From contig CM066731.1 of the NCBI GenBank assembly GCA_033961575.1, positions 85,581,501 to 85,645,500 of the forward strand: a DNA stretch of 64,000 nt, read 5' to 3'. Each line of letters opens with the position of its first letter. Position 1 is the stretch's first letter. Below are positions 43,481-56,715 of this stretch, piece after piece. The notes under the pieces are model-generated. The model saw only the letters and a program-made list of their open reading frames with translations, was not told the DNA's origin and made no database searches. The position numbers and the translations under genes were made by a program. The DNA comes from Aselliscus stoliczkanus (Eukaryota > Chordata > Mammalia > Chiroptera > Hipposideridae).

Positions 43481-45225
43481 AGACATGACCAAAATAAAAT
43501 CATGAATTAAAAACAAAAACCAAAAACACCACCTTAGGAGGATGGGATGAAGGCCCTACACGGGGAGGTCACATGTGAATTTGTGAGCTATTTCCTAATC
43601 TCTTTTCTAATCTCCAGGAAATAGATGGTAACTAAATCTCATATAAAGTAAGAGCAGGACATTATTTGGTGATATGGAAGCGAACACCATAAAATTAAGC
43701 CTAAAACAAAACAGCAGCCATTGTGTCCAGAAGGAGGGGATGGGAAAGGAAGGCAGCCGCTGCCGCTTTTTATTATAAGCCTATTCTATTACTGTGGTCT
43801 TTATATGAGAATAGTTTTGATAAAATAAACAACACATTTAAATGGTCATTTAATGTCACCAAGATAGGTTTCCCATAAGCAGCCCCTGAGACATGTGTTC
43901 ATGTGTAAATTCTTTATTACTGAAGTGTTCCTGGGAGGAACCAGTTACACAGTCCTCTGAAGAGGAAAAGAAAGAAAAGAGCCAAACAGGGTGATTTCAG
44001 GTAAAAGTCTGGGCCTCAGGCTAATCCTCTAAGATGTTTTCTTTACTGTAAAGCAAGGGAACTGGACTTTCCCACACCACTCCATGTTCCAGTCTGTCTC
44101 TGCTAAGGGCTATGCTGGGGGAGGATGAAAAGTCATGGCCTTCATGCATTTCTGTCTCTCTGGTAGTGTAGGTAAGGTAACTGTAGTAGCCCTTGACAGC
44201 CATCTGAAAAGGAGCAGGTGCAGACCTTCAGAAACAAACAGTAAACTGGGGTAGGGTGACACAAAAATGGAAAGAGATCTGGGTGGAAGACTGATGGTGT
44301 CCACTGCAGAATGTAGTTCAAGCTCATTGGATTTGAGAGTCTAGCCAGGATTAGGAGTCTAAGACTTAAACAGTTTTAGTAGTAATGGGTCATTTTCCCA
44401 TCCTCCCCAAATGTAGTTTATTAAACATCTATTGAGCCCCCACCTTTCCTATTCTCAAGTAGGACAAGCCATTAAATTATACAAAATTTATCAAATGCTA
44501 TCATAAAAACATGTTGTGAGAAAAGCATCGGACTAGTTAATGGGATTAGGTAGTAGTTTGGGAAGTTGGGGTGGGATGGTAATTTTTAAGGAAACAGGAT
44601 TTGATGCTAGTGTTGAAGTATGAATAAGTCTTGTCGAAGCAAATAATTGAGCAAAGGTCTTACCAAGGAGAAGTCACAGATGTGAGCCAGGTACAGAGTG
44701 GGAGATCTGACAGAGCTTGGCACATTCTGAGAACTGCAAATATTTCAGTGCTGAATAAATCATCTACTTATCAACTACTTTTATTTAACAGGTTATTTGC
44801 TAATGACAAAAAGTTAGATCTGATTATGAAAGTAGATCCAATAAGTTCTCCAATGTGTTCATCTTTCCTATTGTTTTGATTTTTTGTATGTATTTAAATC
44901 AAGTAGAATATTATAATGAATCACTCAACTGATCACCTTCAAACCTACAAGCAAGTTGTCCATGTCTACTTCTTATAGGAAACACACCGCAAGAGCACTG
45001 GTTCGCATACACAGCAGGGTGGAGAAAAAATAAAATAAGAAAGCACACTTCAATCTAGCATTAGTGCTATCATTCACCTTTGTCATTTAATTCTATTACT
45101 GATTTTGTCTCTAATTCTAACTTTCCCATCCTTGCTACTTATGTATGAATCATATTATATTGGGTAAGTTGTTTCACTTTTCAGAGACGAATGTTTTCCT
45201 AGTTATAAAATAAAAAATATATATG
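43481..45225. other. Intergenic DNA, nothing recognised
   Basis: No coding frame or repeat I can support. The minus-strand frames at 44021-44327 overlap one another and have no domain. Confidence 0.4.
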
Positions 45226-45750
45226 TGAGGTCTGACAATTAAGTTCGCAAACTCATCCTAGAAAAAGTGCAACATACCTCATTGGTCACCTTTGAAGTAC
45301 TTCCCTTGGGAAGATATGCACTGACATCAGCACCTAGTCCATCCTTCAAAGCAATTTTGGAACTCTTTTTCCAGAATAGCATCAGAGCTGTAGTCGTATT
45401 ACCCTCAATATCTTCAATGTCATCAAAATGTCTTCCTTTAATATTTCCTTTATCTTTGGGAAAAGAAAGATGTCATTAGGGGCTAGATCAGGTGAGTAGG
45501 GAGGGTGTTCCAACACAGTTATTTATTTACTGGCTAAAAACTCCCTCACAGACAGTGCCGTGTGAGCTGGTGCGTTGTTGTGATGCAAGAGCGATGAATT
45601 GTTGGTGGAAAGTTCAGGTCATCTAACCTTTCATGCAGCCTTTTCAGCACTTCCAAATAGTAAACTTGGTGAACTGTTTGTCCAGTTGGTACAAATTCAT
45701 AATGAATAATCCCTCTGATAGCAAAAAAGTTTAGCAACATCATTGCAACA
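45226..45750 (-). mobile_element. Mariner transposon fragment, one terminal repeat lost
   Basis: Same family and same internal structure as 24086-24642. The left end gtgaggtctgacaattaagttcg is present. The right end breaks at gcattgcaacaagg into a GT microsatellite. The minus strand encodes the catalytic part of the transposase with FFAIRGIIHYEFVPTGQ near the first catalytic position (Ala instead of Asp). Several frameshifts. Inactive. Confidence 0.85.
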
Positions 45751-45754
45751 AGGG

Positions 45755-45974
45755 GAGTGTGTGTGTGCGTGTGTAGTACACTCACAAAGTTATTATGTGG
45801 ATTGAAAAAATGAGACCATGCACACAGTGAAATAATGAAGGACATGACTCATGTTTGGTGCTAAATAGATTACAATTACTTTTCTTTTTCAAATTCCTGG
45901 CCCTATTCACCTAGCATAACTTCAGGAAAAGACTATTTCATGACTGAATCCTATGTCCAGAAATCCTGGTTATA
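45755..45974. other. GT microsatellite and unassigned DNA
   Basis: A short (GT)n run (45756-45774) replaces the mariner's missing end. No gene beyond it. Confidence 0.5.
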
Positions 45975-46145
45975 TTATATACATTACTCATTCTCAGAGG
46001 AGAAACTTAAGATAGGGATTATAATTATTTCATTTTACACGTGAGAAAATTAAGGAACAAACAGATCAAGTAGTTTCCCTAAGGTCATATGCTAGGTAGA
46101 AGACAAAACCTCGGGTTTAACCTAGGTGATTCTGACTACAACCTT
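45975..46145 (+). mobile_element. MIR SINE remnant
   Basis: attatttcattttacacgtgagaaaattaaggaac followed by aagtagtttccctaaggtcatatgctaggtagaag matches the MIR core order. Confidence 0.65.
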
Positions 46146-49100
46146 CAGTTTTTTCTACTACATCAAAAGTTATTTCAGCATCTGAGATAATCCAGAATCA
46201 GCCATAAGTAATGCTTGGATGTGAACATTTATTTTAAATGTTGTCAAGAAGTCTTTTCAAACGAGCAGAGAAAAAGAAAACATGGGCACTTATTTGGGCA
46301 TTGGCAATGCTGTCCATAAAAACTGGGAAATGTGATCCTTTGTATTTTTATTGGGTGGTTAATATATATAAACATTATACATGGGACAATTGAAATGAAT
46401 ATAATGCTTCTATGCTGATACAGGGTGAGTTGCTCTAGGTTGTGAAAGTTGTAGAGACCATTTTATTGTCATGTTACATTGTTTTCAACCTAAGCTAAGG
46501 CACAAGATCAAAACTCCTGGCACTCTAACAAGAATTGCAATATTCTGGGAGTTAAAGTTATCTTATCCTGACTCATACATTGCCTGTGAAAATTAAAAAA
46601 GAAAAAAAGAATTTTAGCGGTATGTCAGTTATGTCATATGTAAGCTGATACAAGATGCTGTTAGGAGGGCAACAAGTTTATAGAGGAGTAATATCTGTGA
46701 AAACAAAAGGGAGGAAGAGGATTGGGTGGGGGGGTGTCAAAAGTCTGTGATACAGATATAACTGTGATACAAATTCTCTGCCAGCCCAGTCGGGGCTAGA
46801 GAGCAGATATTAGCGGAATCCTGCAGGGAGCAGAAATAGCTATATCCTTTTATTAAACAGTTTTGCCCAGTCTTTAGCTGACACCTCACCAAGGAGAGCA
46901 TGACCTCAACTCAAAGGCTTAGGCAAACCTGAAGCAGTTAACAGCAGGGAGTTGTCTGCTAACCACTCCTCACAGTTGGACAATGAGTCTTTCCTTGAAG
47001 GGAGATTTGGGAGATATATCCCCATGTCTGCCACAATCAATCCTTTGTTTCCTGTGGATTCACTTATCTGCATGCACTTGGAGGAAAGCTATTCACGGAT
47101 AGGAAACTTAGAAAAAAAGCAGGTAGTGGCTTGAATCGCATCCTCCTTCCCCATCCTCATCCCAGGACCACAACTGGTACTCATCCATCTCTTTTCTCCT
47201 TCTTCATTTTGAATCCCCATTTCTCTAAGCTATCACCTCTGCTTGTCTCAGTGGGTGGCCTACCTTATGATGTGTTCCCCCAACCCTCATTTGTGATGGA
47301 ATTGAGTTCCTGGCAACCAAATTTTTCTCAGGTAAATGTCTTGCACTTATTCGTTTACAATTCTGATTGAGCAAGTGAGTACTGAAAGGTGCTCAACTCA
47401 ATATCCTGTATTCCGCATATGTTCCTTACTGCCCCTTTTGCATAACAGATGCTCTCCCCCTCCTACTGATCAGGTTCAGTGGCCTGCTTGCTGAGCAGAC
47501 CACTGAATTTTGCAAAGCAAACCACTGAACCTGATCTCTGGTCCCTGGACATAAGAGTCCAAAGTGCCAGGTGGTACTCATAGCTGTAATTCAATAGAAT
47601 GTTTATTGTATCTATTGGAAAGAGTGTACTTCTTGGGGAATCAGAATCTGTAATCATGCAGAGCCAAGAGTTGAGGGAACGAGAAGCACAAAGTCTCCTA
47701 CTGCGTCATTAGAATTGGGTGTGATAGTAATTGGGGCCACTCTTGCTTCCCAGACCTATGTATTCTTTCTACCTGAGACACAATGCTATAGAGAGACCTT
47801 TAACTCCTGGAATATGGAACTCGGGCTCATAGAGTATTGCCTCCCAACTAGTGTTTCAGCTTCAACTTTAACAGGCCATTATGATGCCCCACCAGATTGC
47901 TGCTTCTGATTGATGTATATGGATCCCAAGCTCAAGGGCCCACCCCTGCTATTCCTTTGTTGTGAAGTAGGACCAATCAGAAGCAGCTACCCAATGGTAC
48001 ATCATAACAATAAGTCATTTTTGTGCTTAGCTGATAGTGCCTCTCCAGTAGATGCTTCCTACTGGGTACTAATATCTGAAATAAAGATCTTCATACTTTG
48101 TGCCTACTCCCATAGGCCCATCCGAATGTTTTTACCCTAGACCTCTTTGTCTCTGATCTTCCACTATTTCTATTCCAGGCCCTGGACCAGCCAAACAGAC
48201 TGTCTGCTACTATTCATGAGTCTGTATATATTTTAATCCTGTATAGTCCTAATCACTTCTTCTTCTACATAAAGTAGAGGCCCAGGTGTAGCACCTAATG
48301 CTCTTCCCTTTGGAAAGGCTTTCCCTTGGCACTTTCAATCATGACCATTCCTGAGTGACTACATCTTAAAAGCTGAGGTGGACCTAAAGATGATAATATT
48401 ATAGCTGGATGCTGGTTGCCAATCACATTCCTTAGAGCTGGGCAATCAGCCTTTTCTTAAAGGAGATGAGCTACATATCTTCTTCTCTATCAAAAGAGGC
48501 CATTTATTATTTTAATTTACTCAGCACTCCTTCCTGGTTCTTTTGGTAACAGGGTCTCCATTTCCTTTAAGAGGAACACTTTCTTACCTTTTTCTAATAA
48601 GACTTTTAATCAGGTTGACCTACTCCTCTCATCCTTGGCTATAAAATGAACATGTGATCAGACTGGGCCAATAATACTCTCCCAAGAGAATGTGAAACTA
48701 GAGTTATGACAAAAGAAAAAAAAAAGCACAAAATGTTAGCTCTTAGTTAATTCTGTCATTTTTTTCTTTTTTTCTTTTTGGTTGTTATTGCTGATATTGC
48801 AGTGGTGCACCGGAGCCTGTCCTTCTGAAAGTCATAGTGTTCAACAATCTTATAAACTATCTAATATCTTATATCTTTATAACAAATTCCTTTTCTGTTT
48901 CATAAGTTAACCAAAGTAATTTTCTATTGCTTGCTATAAAACCCTTAACTGATATGAAACTGTGATAGATTGTACAACTAGACCTGAAACTTGAGGAAAA
49001 GGTATATTTCTGCACACTGAAAGAGGTGTTTCATCTAGACAGATGTATATCTTCCGACGCACAGCTTGCTGAGCAGATGGCTATTTTGTACTAATGAGGA

Positions 49101-49614
49101 AAAGAAGCTCCTTCAGGTGGCCGTCTTGGTGGCTCCCCTGTGCAGGATTCAACCTTGAATACCTTTGCTTGAGTCAATTCTTAAGCTAATTCCTGTCCAA
49201 TAGCATGAACAGAAGGAAAATAACAGCACAGAAATATTTTTGAAATGGAGAAATATAATGTTTGTTATTGTACATACTTAAGTGGGGCACAGCTTATGTG
49301 ACTTTGAGCTGAGAGAATAGAGTAGCAAAAATGAAATCACTAATTTTCTAGAAAAATGGTAAAAAGGAGATTATTTCAAAATGGAACATTAAAAAAAGCT
49401 ACATATGAACAAGCTTTTATTTTGAGAAAAGAAAAAATATATTTTATTCAGTTGGCTTTAATTTAAAAGTACCAAAGTTAATCCTAGTAATTATTCCAGT
49501 TTCAGCACTGAAAGAATCATTAAAGAAAAGAAAGACTCCATTTCAGAAGGACACTACTTTAGCATGAACTTTCAAATGAGTTTACCCATATATTTTATTT
49601 AAAAAGTTTTCTTA
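46146..49614. other. Intergenic DNA, possible unassigned repeats
   Basis: Segments near 46780-47110 and 47700-48180 have higher GC and an LTR-like feel, but I find no paired ends or named family. Open frames at 46952-47134, 47131-47370, 47715-47909 and 47910-48140 have no recognisable domain or splice context. Confidence 0.35.
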
Positions 49615-49619
49615 CAAAA

Positions 49620-50561
49620 TGGATTAAAGACTTAAATGTAAGACCTGAAACCATAAAAATCCTAAAAGAAAATATAGGGAGTACATTTGCAGACATAACC
49701 CGGAGCAATATTTTTACTGATACATCCCTACGGGCAAGGGAAGTAAAAGAAAAAATGAACATATGGGATTATATCAGACTTAAAAGTTTTTTCACAACAA
49801 AGGAAACCATTAATAAAACAAAAAGGAAGCCTACCGAATGGGAGAATATATTTGCCAACGATATATCTGATAAGGGGTTAATATCCAAAATTTATAAAAC
49901 ACTCATGAAGCTCAACACCAAAAAAACAAACAACCCAATTAAAAAATGGGCAGAAGATATGAAGAGACATTTCTCTAAAGAGGACATACAGATGGCCAAC
50001 AGGCATATGAAAAAAAATTCAACCTCACTGGTCATTAGGGAAATGCAAATAAAAACCACAATGAGATACCACCTCACTCCAGTCAGAATGGCTATCATCA
50101 ATAAATCAACAAACAACAAGTGCTGGCAGGGCTGTGGGGAAAAGGGGACCCTGCTGCACTGTTGGTGGGACTGCAGATTGGTGCAGCCACTATGGAAGTC
50201 AGTATGGAGGTATCTCAAAGAACTGGAAATAGAGCTACCGTTTGACCCAGCAATTCCACTCCTAGGTATTTATCCTGAAAAAACCAAGACACTTATTCAA
50301 AAAAAGTTATGCACCCCTATGTTCATAGCAGCACAATTTACAATAGCTAAGACTTGGAAACAACCAAAATGCCCATCAGTAGATGACTGGATTAAGAAAC
50401 TGTGGTATATTTATACAATGGAGTGTTACTCCGCTATAAGGAAGAATGAAATCGTGCCATTTGCAATGATATGGATGGACCTAGAGACTATAATGTTGAG
50501 TGAAATAAGTCAGTCAGAGAAGGACAAATACCATATGATCTTACTCATATGTGGAATCTGA
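49620..50561 (+). pseudogene. L1-B ORF2 C-terminal part, uninterrupted frame
   Basis: The frame is open without a stop from the truncation point ([14 protein letters not shown]) through [17 protein letters not shown] (49755) to LICGI and TGA at 50561. It covers the C-terminal domain after the reverse transcriptase, including the cysteine motif region [18 protein letters not shown] (about residues 123-140 from 49755), which contributes to RNA binding and retrotransposition in LINE-1. L1-B lacks the endonuclease and polymerase and has no promoter. The clean frame in contrast to L1-A and L1-C suggests it is among the youngest insertions here. Confidence 0.9.
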
Positions 50562-51085
50562 AAAACTGTATGAATGAGCAAAGTAAACAGAAACTGTCTC
50601 ATAGATATAGAGGAAAAATCAGGGTTGCTAATTGGGAGAGGAATGGGGATGAGGGAGAAGGGGAAGGGATTAGACAGCAAAAATAGGCAACTACAATATT
50701 GCCACTGGGATAGGATAAACAGTTTGGGGAATATAATTAATAATGTTGTAAATATTCTGTGGAATGTCAGATGATCATAGGTCTTGTAGGGAGACCATTT
50801 CATGGATGGAGTAGAGGTTTGATCACTGCACTGTATTACTAAAGCGAAGATGGTATACCTACTGTAATTGAATATATATAGATAGTCACGGGATGTGGAT
50901 TATACTGTGGAAGAGAGTCAGAGGAAGAGTAATAGATATATATGATATGGGGGGAGTGGGGTGGCGAATTGGGGGTGGGGGGTTGTCACTTTGAGGGGTA
51001 AAATGTATAACTATTGCACTGTGTTGTACACCTGAAACTAATTTAAAAAAATAAAAAAATAAAAAATAAATCTAAAAAAAAAAAC
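50562..51085 (+). other. L1-B 3'UTR with G-rich tract
   Basis: Contains ggggggagtggggtggcg and gggggtggggggttgtcac at 50949-50987, four or more G runs, followed by the conserved end acctgaaactaattt and an A-rich tail. Confidence 0.87.
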
Positions 51086-51096
51086 AAGTTTTCTTA

Positions 51097-53439
51097 AATG
51101 TGCAACCTTATAGAACAGAAAGCTTTGCATGATTCCATATATAATTTATTTGATAAAAGAAAACAAGCTTGAATTCAAATGTTATGACTCAATATAAAAA
51201 GTCATGGGAAAACAGATGAAAAACTCCATACATGAATTGCTAATACTGATGGTAATATTCATTCCCCTAAATGGGCAGGAAGGACCTTAAGGCCATCCAC
51301 TCAATTTGTTAGCACAAGTCTTGTCTGTCTCCAGACATATGGGATGTTTTTATCAATAAACATAAAGGGAAATCCCATGTTCCCCCCTGGAAGCCTTTTG
51401 AGCACAGCTCCACAACTGTGATAGGATCACCCTAGCACAAGTTGATACTGTGTAAACGTCAAAACAAAATAGGGGACAATTAGTGTCCCATGCCACTTAA
51501 CATGCCAATCAAATAAACGTTTAAATTCTAGAAATAAACGATTTTCTTATTGGACACATTTGTTATTATTATTGTTAACTACTACAGTAGATACCTATTT
51601 CTCTTCTCCACAATTTCTATTGAAAACTCATATGGTTTCCATGTAGTAAAATTTACCTCAGATTCTAGAAATGGAGCAGGTGACTAGACCTAATTCCAAT
51701 GACACATCCTATGATGCTGTGAACTCAGGGGGAGCATTTGACCTATATTACTCTAACTGAGAAAACTTGATGGGAATATTGAAGGAAAAATAAAAATGAC
51801 ACTCTGTCTTGCTTTGGGGAGTAAAAGTCCTAGTACTTCTACAGCCTATATGGGTCTGGAAAGAAAGCAACCTTGAGGTAATGAGAGTCAAGAGAATAGC
51901 AGAGAAACTGAGCCAGATTTGTGACATGTCAGAACCCTGCTCTATCTATTAATCCCTTTTGATTAAGAATATAAAATTATATTTATGTTTTAATTCCATT
52001 TGAATTAAGTTTTCTGTACATGAAAGCAAAAACATATCTATTTATATGGAATTAATACTGGATATGGAGAGTGTTGCAAGCAGATTATCCTCAATTAATA
52101 TATAGAGAAGAGAGATATTGAATTTTCCTCTACCCCATGTGAAAACTTGATGACAATTGTTCTACACTGGTGAAACAGTTGTTAACTTGTGGTCTAATGT
52201 TTGGACATGGACCTTGTGTTTAGCAAGGATGCAGCATTAGGGAATGTGGCACAAGAAATTAGAATGGTATTACTTGATTGCCGTTTCTAGTAGCTTCAGT
52301 AAGTTCACTCATCACAGGGATAAACTACTTTGAAACTTTTCTGTCTGAAAAAGAGTGGAAGATCTGCGGCTTTGCTTTGAGAGAATTTCCTGCCCAGGGA
52401 CCCCACCCCACATTTGTGAAATTTCAGTATTTTGATTGATTTCAGGATTTAAAGAGTTAGATGTTCTACCCCAATCTATAACATTAGTTCAGGCAGAAAT
52501 AGTAAAGTAAAAACCATGGCATGTTTTAAAACTGAGAGACAGGAAAAGCCTGATCCCCAAACCTTCCCCAGAACAACTTCAGTAAAACAATCTGTTTGTC
52601 AAAGGTGACAATTCATCAGTGTAGAAAAGAGCTGGAGTACAGCTTTTGCTAAAAAGACAGTGTACCTTTACCTCCTTTCCCAGGTCTACATTGGTCACTT
52701 TACCTAAGAATAATTTAAAATTGAAGGTTGTGGATAGAGAGATTCTTGTTAAGAGTAGACTGTTAGGGTAGTTAATCTCAGGACTCTTCTTAGAAATTTT
52801 ATGATAGAGATGCCCTCTTCTTCCTTTGGATCATAGTGTATGCAGATGTTAAGTTTGAAACTACTGCAACCCCTTTCTCTGCCATGAGGAATACCAACCT
52901 GAATATGGAGGACAAGAATAAAGAAGTTAGGAAAATCTCAGGAAAATGGACCTGGAGCACTGAGTGAATTCCACTTAGAGCCTGCCCTACCTCTGAACTT
53001 TTTCATTTACATGAACCCAGAAGCCAACAAATTCCCTTTTTGCTTAAGTTAGGGTTGTGTTTTTTAAAATTTTTGTTTTTGTTTTGTTTTTGTTTTTTGA
53101 TTATTGGCAATAATTAACATCCAGGGCACAGTGGGTTAATTTTTTTAAAGAAGTGATAACACATTGTTCACAGAAGAAGAAGTTTGCATAGCTCTTTGTT
53201 TTACTACATTGTAAGAAAAAAATGTCAACAAGTGTTAAAAGGCCATGATACTCATTTATTAATTCCAAGAAGAGATGGAAGGCAAATAAAATTAACCTCT
53301 AAGTTAGACCCAAATGTCTAACTTGCAACTAAAATCTTAAATTGGATTTAAAAATTAATAGTGTGAAAATTAATAAACAGACTTATCATTTAAAATGGAA
53401 TTGGGAAGCTAGAAGAGAGAACTCTAATGCACTTGTGAT
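51097..53439. other. Intergenic DNA, nothing recognised
   Basis: More than 2 kb without a supported gene or repeat. Confidence 0.45.
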
Positions 53440-53822
53440 GCAATGCACACTACTGATGCCAACAGGAAGAGACATAACTCGCATCTCCAAAAGGAAGTGA
53501 TACTATTTTACTACCTCAGGAGGAGAAAGAAGATTTCTTCTTGCCCAGTAACAGCTCAGCCAATGAGTGATGCCATTGCTCAGCCAATGAAAAGTCACCA
53601 TATTTTGAATTTTCAATTTCCTCTAATTAGCTCTTTCTTTACAGCAGCTTCTCCCAAGTCCATAAAAGAGAATTCCTCTCCTTTGTTTCTCTCGTTCAAA
53701 ATTAAACCACATGTCCCAAATTGCAATTCTCTGTTCTTCCCAAATAAACTTTATTTTGTTTTTCTGGAGAAACACCTGGTTGTCTATTTATTTAAGGTCA
53801 ACAATACTTTTATCCAACATAG
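53440..53822 (+). mobile_element. Possible solo LTR
   Basis: Two CCAAT boxes (cagccaatgag at 53558 and cagccaatgaaa at 53581) are followed by cataaaag at 53660 and an AATAAA signal at 53742, then a T-rich end, in the order expected for a retroviral LTR. The 127-codon open frame (53443-53826) covers exactly this and has no domain, so I read it as LTR sequence. Family not identified. Confidence 0.4.
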
Positions 53823-54546
53823 CTAAATTAACTTTCTGATCTTCACCTGAAATCTGCTCCTATTCCCATGAGACTAGTGAATGTCACCAGCAACCTGGCC
53901 AGAAGCTGTATCCTCATCCTTAATCCCTCCCTCTATTTCATTCCCCCATACATAATCCGTCACTGTTGCTTATAGATTTACCATCCAGATAACTAAGTTC
54001 TTTGCCTTTGCTAGTTCAAGATACAATTGCCCTCCTTCCAACCTGCCTTCCAAGGTCAATATTGCTTCTTCTAATCTGACTCCTTGAGGACAGGCTCAGT
54101 GATCTTTCCACCACTCAAATCTTCCATTGCTCTCAGACTAACACTATCCATTGTCTTTTCTTTACAAATAAGAACAAAGCTACTTAACATGGTTGACTAA
54201 GACAAGTAATAAAAATTATTACTAGGCAAAGTCTAGCCATTTCCTGCCCCTCTCATTTCATTTTGCACCATAGTCCCCTCAAAGAATATTCTATTCTTCC
54301 CCATACTGTTCTTATGTGTGACAGAAATATTATGCATTTGGAGATCAGAATAGAAAAGTCCTAGATGCCCTGTTGTACCACCTAGTAGTTTAGTAGTGTC
54401 AAGGGAAAACCAGAGCTGGACAGTAGTTGCAATAGGAAACAAGAGACCTCGGTACAGAACTATGCTCAGTTCCAAATACAGCATGGATAACTAGGGATGT
54501 ATAGCCAAGGAACAGGCAAGGGTGTCAGTGGAAGGGAAATTATTAA
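53823..54546. other. Intergenic DNA, nothing recognised
   Basis: No supported gene or repeat. The small minus-strand frame at 54233-54484 has no domain. Confidence 0.4.
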
Positions 54547-54558
54547 AAAGAAACATCA

Positions 54559-54844
54559 ACTGTACATCTGAAGCTGCCTCTGAATAATATTATATGTCAA
54601 CTATAATTTAACATATATAGTCATAGGATGTGGAATATAGTGTGGGGATGGAATCAGTGGAATTGTAATAGATATGTATGATATCAGGGGTGGGGAGGCA
54701 GGGGAGGGAAGAGGGGGTAGTCACTTTGTAAGGGGTGAAAAAGATAACTATTGCATTGTTTTGTGCATCTGTAACTAATAATACTAATACTAATAATAAT
54801 AACGAAAACTTAAAAAAATATATAACTATATGTGTGGGGGAAAA
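54559..54844 (+). mobile_element. LINE-1 3'UTR fragment
   Basis: Short 5'-truncated LINE-1: ataggatgtggaatatagtg, G-rich tract (54688-54716), tcactttgtaaggggtgaaa, gcatctgtaactaataatac. Flanks aaaaagaaacatca (54545-54558) and aaaaagaaatatca (54845-54858) form a target duplication with one mismatch. Confidence 0.88.
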
Positions 54845-55084
54845 AAAAAGAAATATCAGGAGTAAAGGGGGATTTCTGGCTAAATTGGCTTGACAGGATT
54901 CTTGCTGAAGGCAGGCCAGGTTGATCAGATACCACCTAAGGGATGGCAGAGGATCAGTTATTGAGGGTGGGGGATTCTTTCTAAACTGACTTAACATGAT
55001 TCTTGCCAAAACTGGGTGATGCAGGTCCAACAAGGACAGATACTGAAGGTTGAGGCCTAGAAGGTTTGGAGGAACCTGACTAAA

Positions 55085-55280
55085 GTTTAGTTAATAAGAC
55101 AGTCTTATTAGTAGCTTGAGAAAAACCATAATCCTCCAAAGCCTCAGTTTCCTCATCTGTAAAGTGGTAATAATAACCATCAAACCTTCCCCATGGGTTA
55201 TTTAGAAGGTCATATAATGTGTTTGTCATAAAAAATTCCAGACATTTCTCAAAACAGAGTTCAGATCCCTCATCTTCTTT
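55085..55280 (-). mobile_element. MIR SINE remnant
   Basis: gcctcagtttcctcatctgtaaagtggtaataataacc is the classic MIR core in reverse, followed by gggttatttagaaggtcatataatg. Antisense to the small frame at 55080-55301. Confidence 0.8.
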
Positions 55281-55514
55281 AAGCCTTCCTAGATGTTCCA
55301 ATCAGAGGTGGATAGTTTTTCTTTGGAACCCCAGGAGTGTGGTTTTCTTATTACAATAACATTTTCTTCGCATCTGCCTGTTATATGCACAAGCTTTCCT
55401 TCTGGAAAACTCTTGTAAATTCAATTCATCTGATACTTATGCAAATCAACCATCATGTTGCCAGATAGAGAATGAAGGCCCATATAATCTCACTCTATAT
55501 GGGCACTAAAGAAC

Positions 55515-55737
55515 TTGGAATATAGTGTGGGAATGGAGTCAATGGAATTGTAATAGATATGTATGATATGGGAGGGAGGGGAGCAGGGCGGCAGATTGGG
55601 GGACGGGCGTTGTCACTTTGAGGGGTAAAAGTATAACTATTGCACTGTGTAGTACACCGGAAATTAATTTAAAATAATAAATAAAAAAATAAATAGAATA
55701 AATAGAATAAATTGTGTATGGTGTAAAAAAAAAAAAT
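55515..55737 (+). mobile_element. LINE-1 3'UTR fragment
   Basis: aatatagtgtgggaatggag through the G-rich tract (55570-55609), tgtcactttgaggggtaaaa, gtagtacaccggaaattaattt and an A-rich tail. A target duplication is not clear. Confidence 0.87.
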
Positions 55738-55799
55738 TGGGGGCATATTAGAGAGACATTAGCTTTGTAGAAATGCAGTATGTCCAAATTCTGCCTGTA

Positions 55800-55945
55800 C
55801 CACTTCCCTATCTGTGACTTTGAATGAATCTTATGATTCTCAGCCTATTCTTCATTAGGATGCTATAAGGGTTAGAAATAATGGGTACAGAACCTGATAT
55901 AGTTCTTGGTACTTAGTTAGTGTGTAACAAATAGTAATCATTGGT
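55800..55945 (-). mobile_element. MIR SINE remnant
   Basis: tgtgactttgaatgaatcttatgattctc, ggatgctataagggttag, ggtacagaacctgatatagttcttgg give the MIR order in reverse orientation. Weak. Confidence 0.5.
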
Positions 55946-56715
55946 GATGCCGTTGGCATTATGGGAAAATGTCGCCTTCATGAGATACATGATATATAAA
56001 AAGCCAGAAGTTATAAGTCTGTGATGTAACCATGTTGCACGACTCTTTATAAAGTCTTGCACTTAATATTTACTGACTCAAAATTTAATAAAGATGTCTG
56101 CTTTATATAGATTGTATATGTCCTCCTCATAATAATCCTCAAAAAAACATACTACACAATTTTTCCTATAAGTGAGGATGTATTTGTCCAAGACAATATG
56201 AAGTATATGATAAAACTGTGCCTCCAGAATATCTCAGCAGCTCTGCTTACCCTCTAACAACTCTCAATAGATATCCCTTTCCAAAAATTAGTGCTACCTT
56301 TAGCTATGGATTCATATACCATGGGTTTCTTCAAAGAGGAATGACATAGGTGCAGCTATATGCTATTTGCTATAGTGATGAATATGAGACCTTGTCACCA
56401 ACACTTTTTGAGCAAAACATGATACCTGGTATTGCTTATTTGATTATAAGGATGGTAATACATGTATACACGATGCCTTAGAAATATAGAGTAGAAAGTC
56501 CCTATTTTTGTCATTTATTATTTGAGTACTTGCTCAGAATCATGCCATATGTCTGGAATTATACCTGTAAATTTTTGATTTAACAAGCTCCCTTAATGAC
56601 TTTTTTAATCAGCCGATCTTTTGGGAAAGAGTTTGACAAGCAATACACATCGGCCTTGCACACATTAGGAGTTATATAAACAGTTCTGAATTTGATTGTA
56701 TTGAAATGTAATAGT
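55946..56715. other. Intergenic DNA, nothing recognised
   Basis: No supported gene or repeat before the LINE-1 start. Confidence 0.4.

Larger units (their letters stand above)
49615..51085 (+). mobile_element. L1-B: young 5'-truncated LINE-1
   Basis: The last quarter of a LINE-1: the ORF2 3' part (to 50561), 3'UTR, and an A-rich tail. It closely matches L1-A over the shared part. An 11-base duplication, aagttttctta, flanks it (49604-49614 and 51086-51096). Truncation at insertion is usual for LINE-1. Confidence 0.93.

Noticed and set aside
47131..48140. Three consecutive small open frames as exons
   Set aside because: No homology recognised, no consistent splice sites and no conserved frame. 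Left as unassigned DNA.
53443..53826. 127-codon open frame as a host gene
   Set aside because: No domain or splice context. CCAAT boxes and AATAAA in the same interval fit an LTR better.
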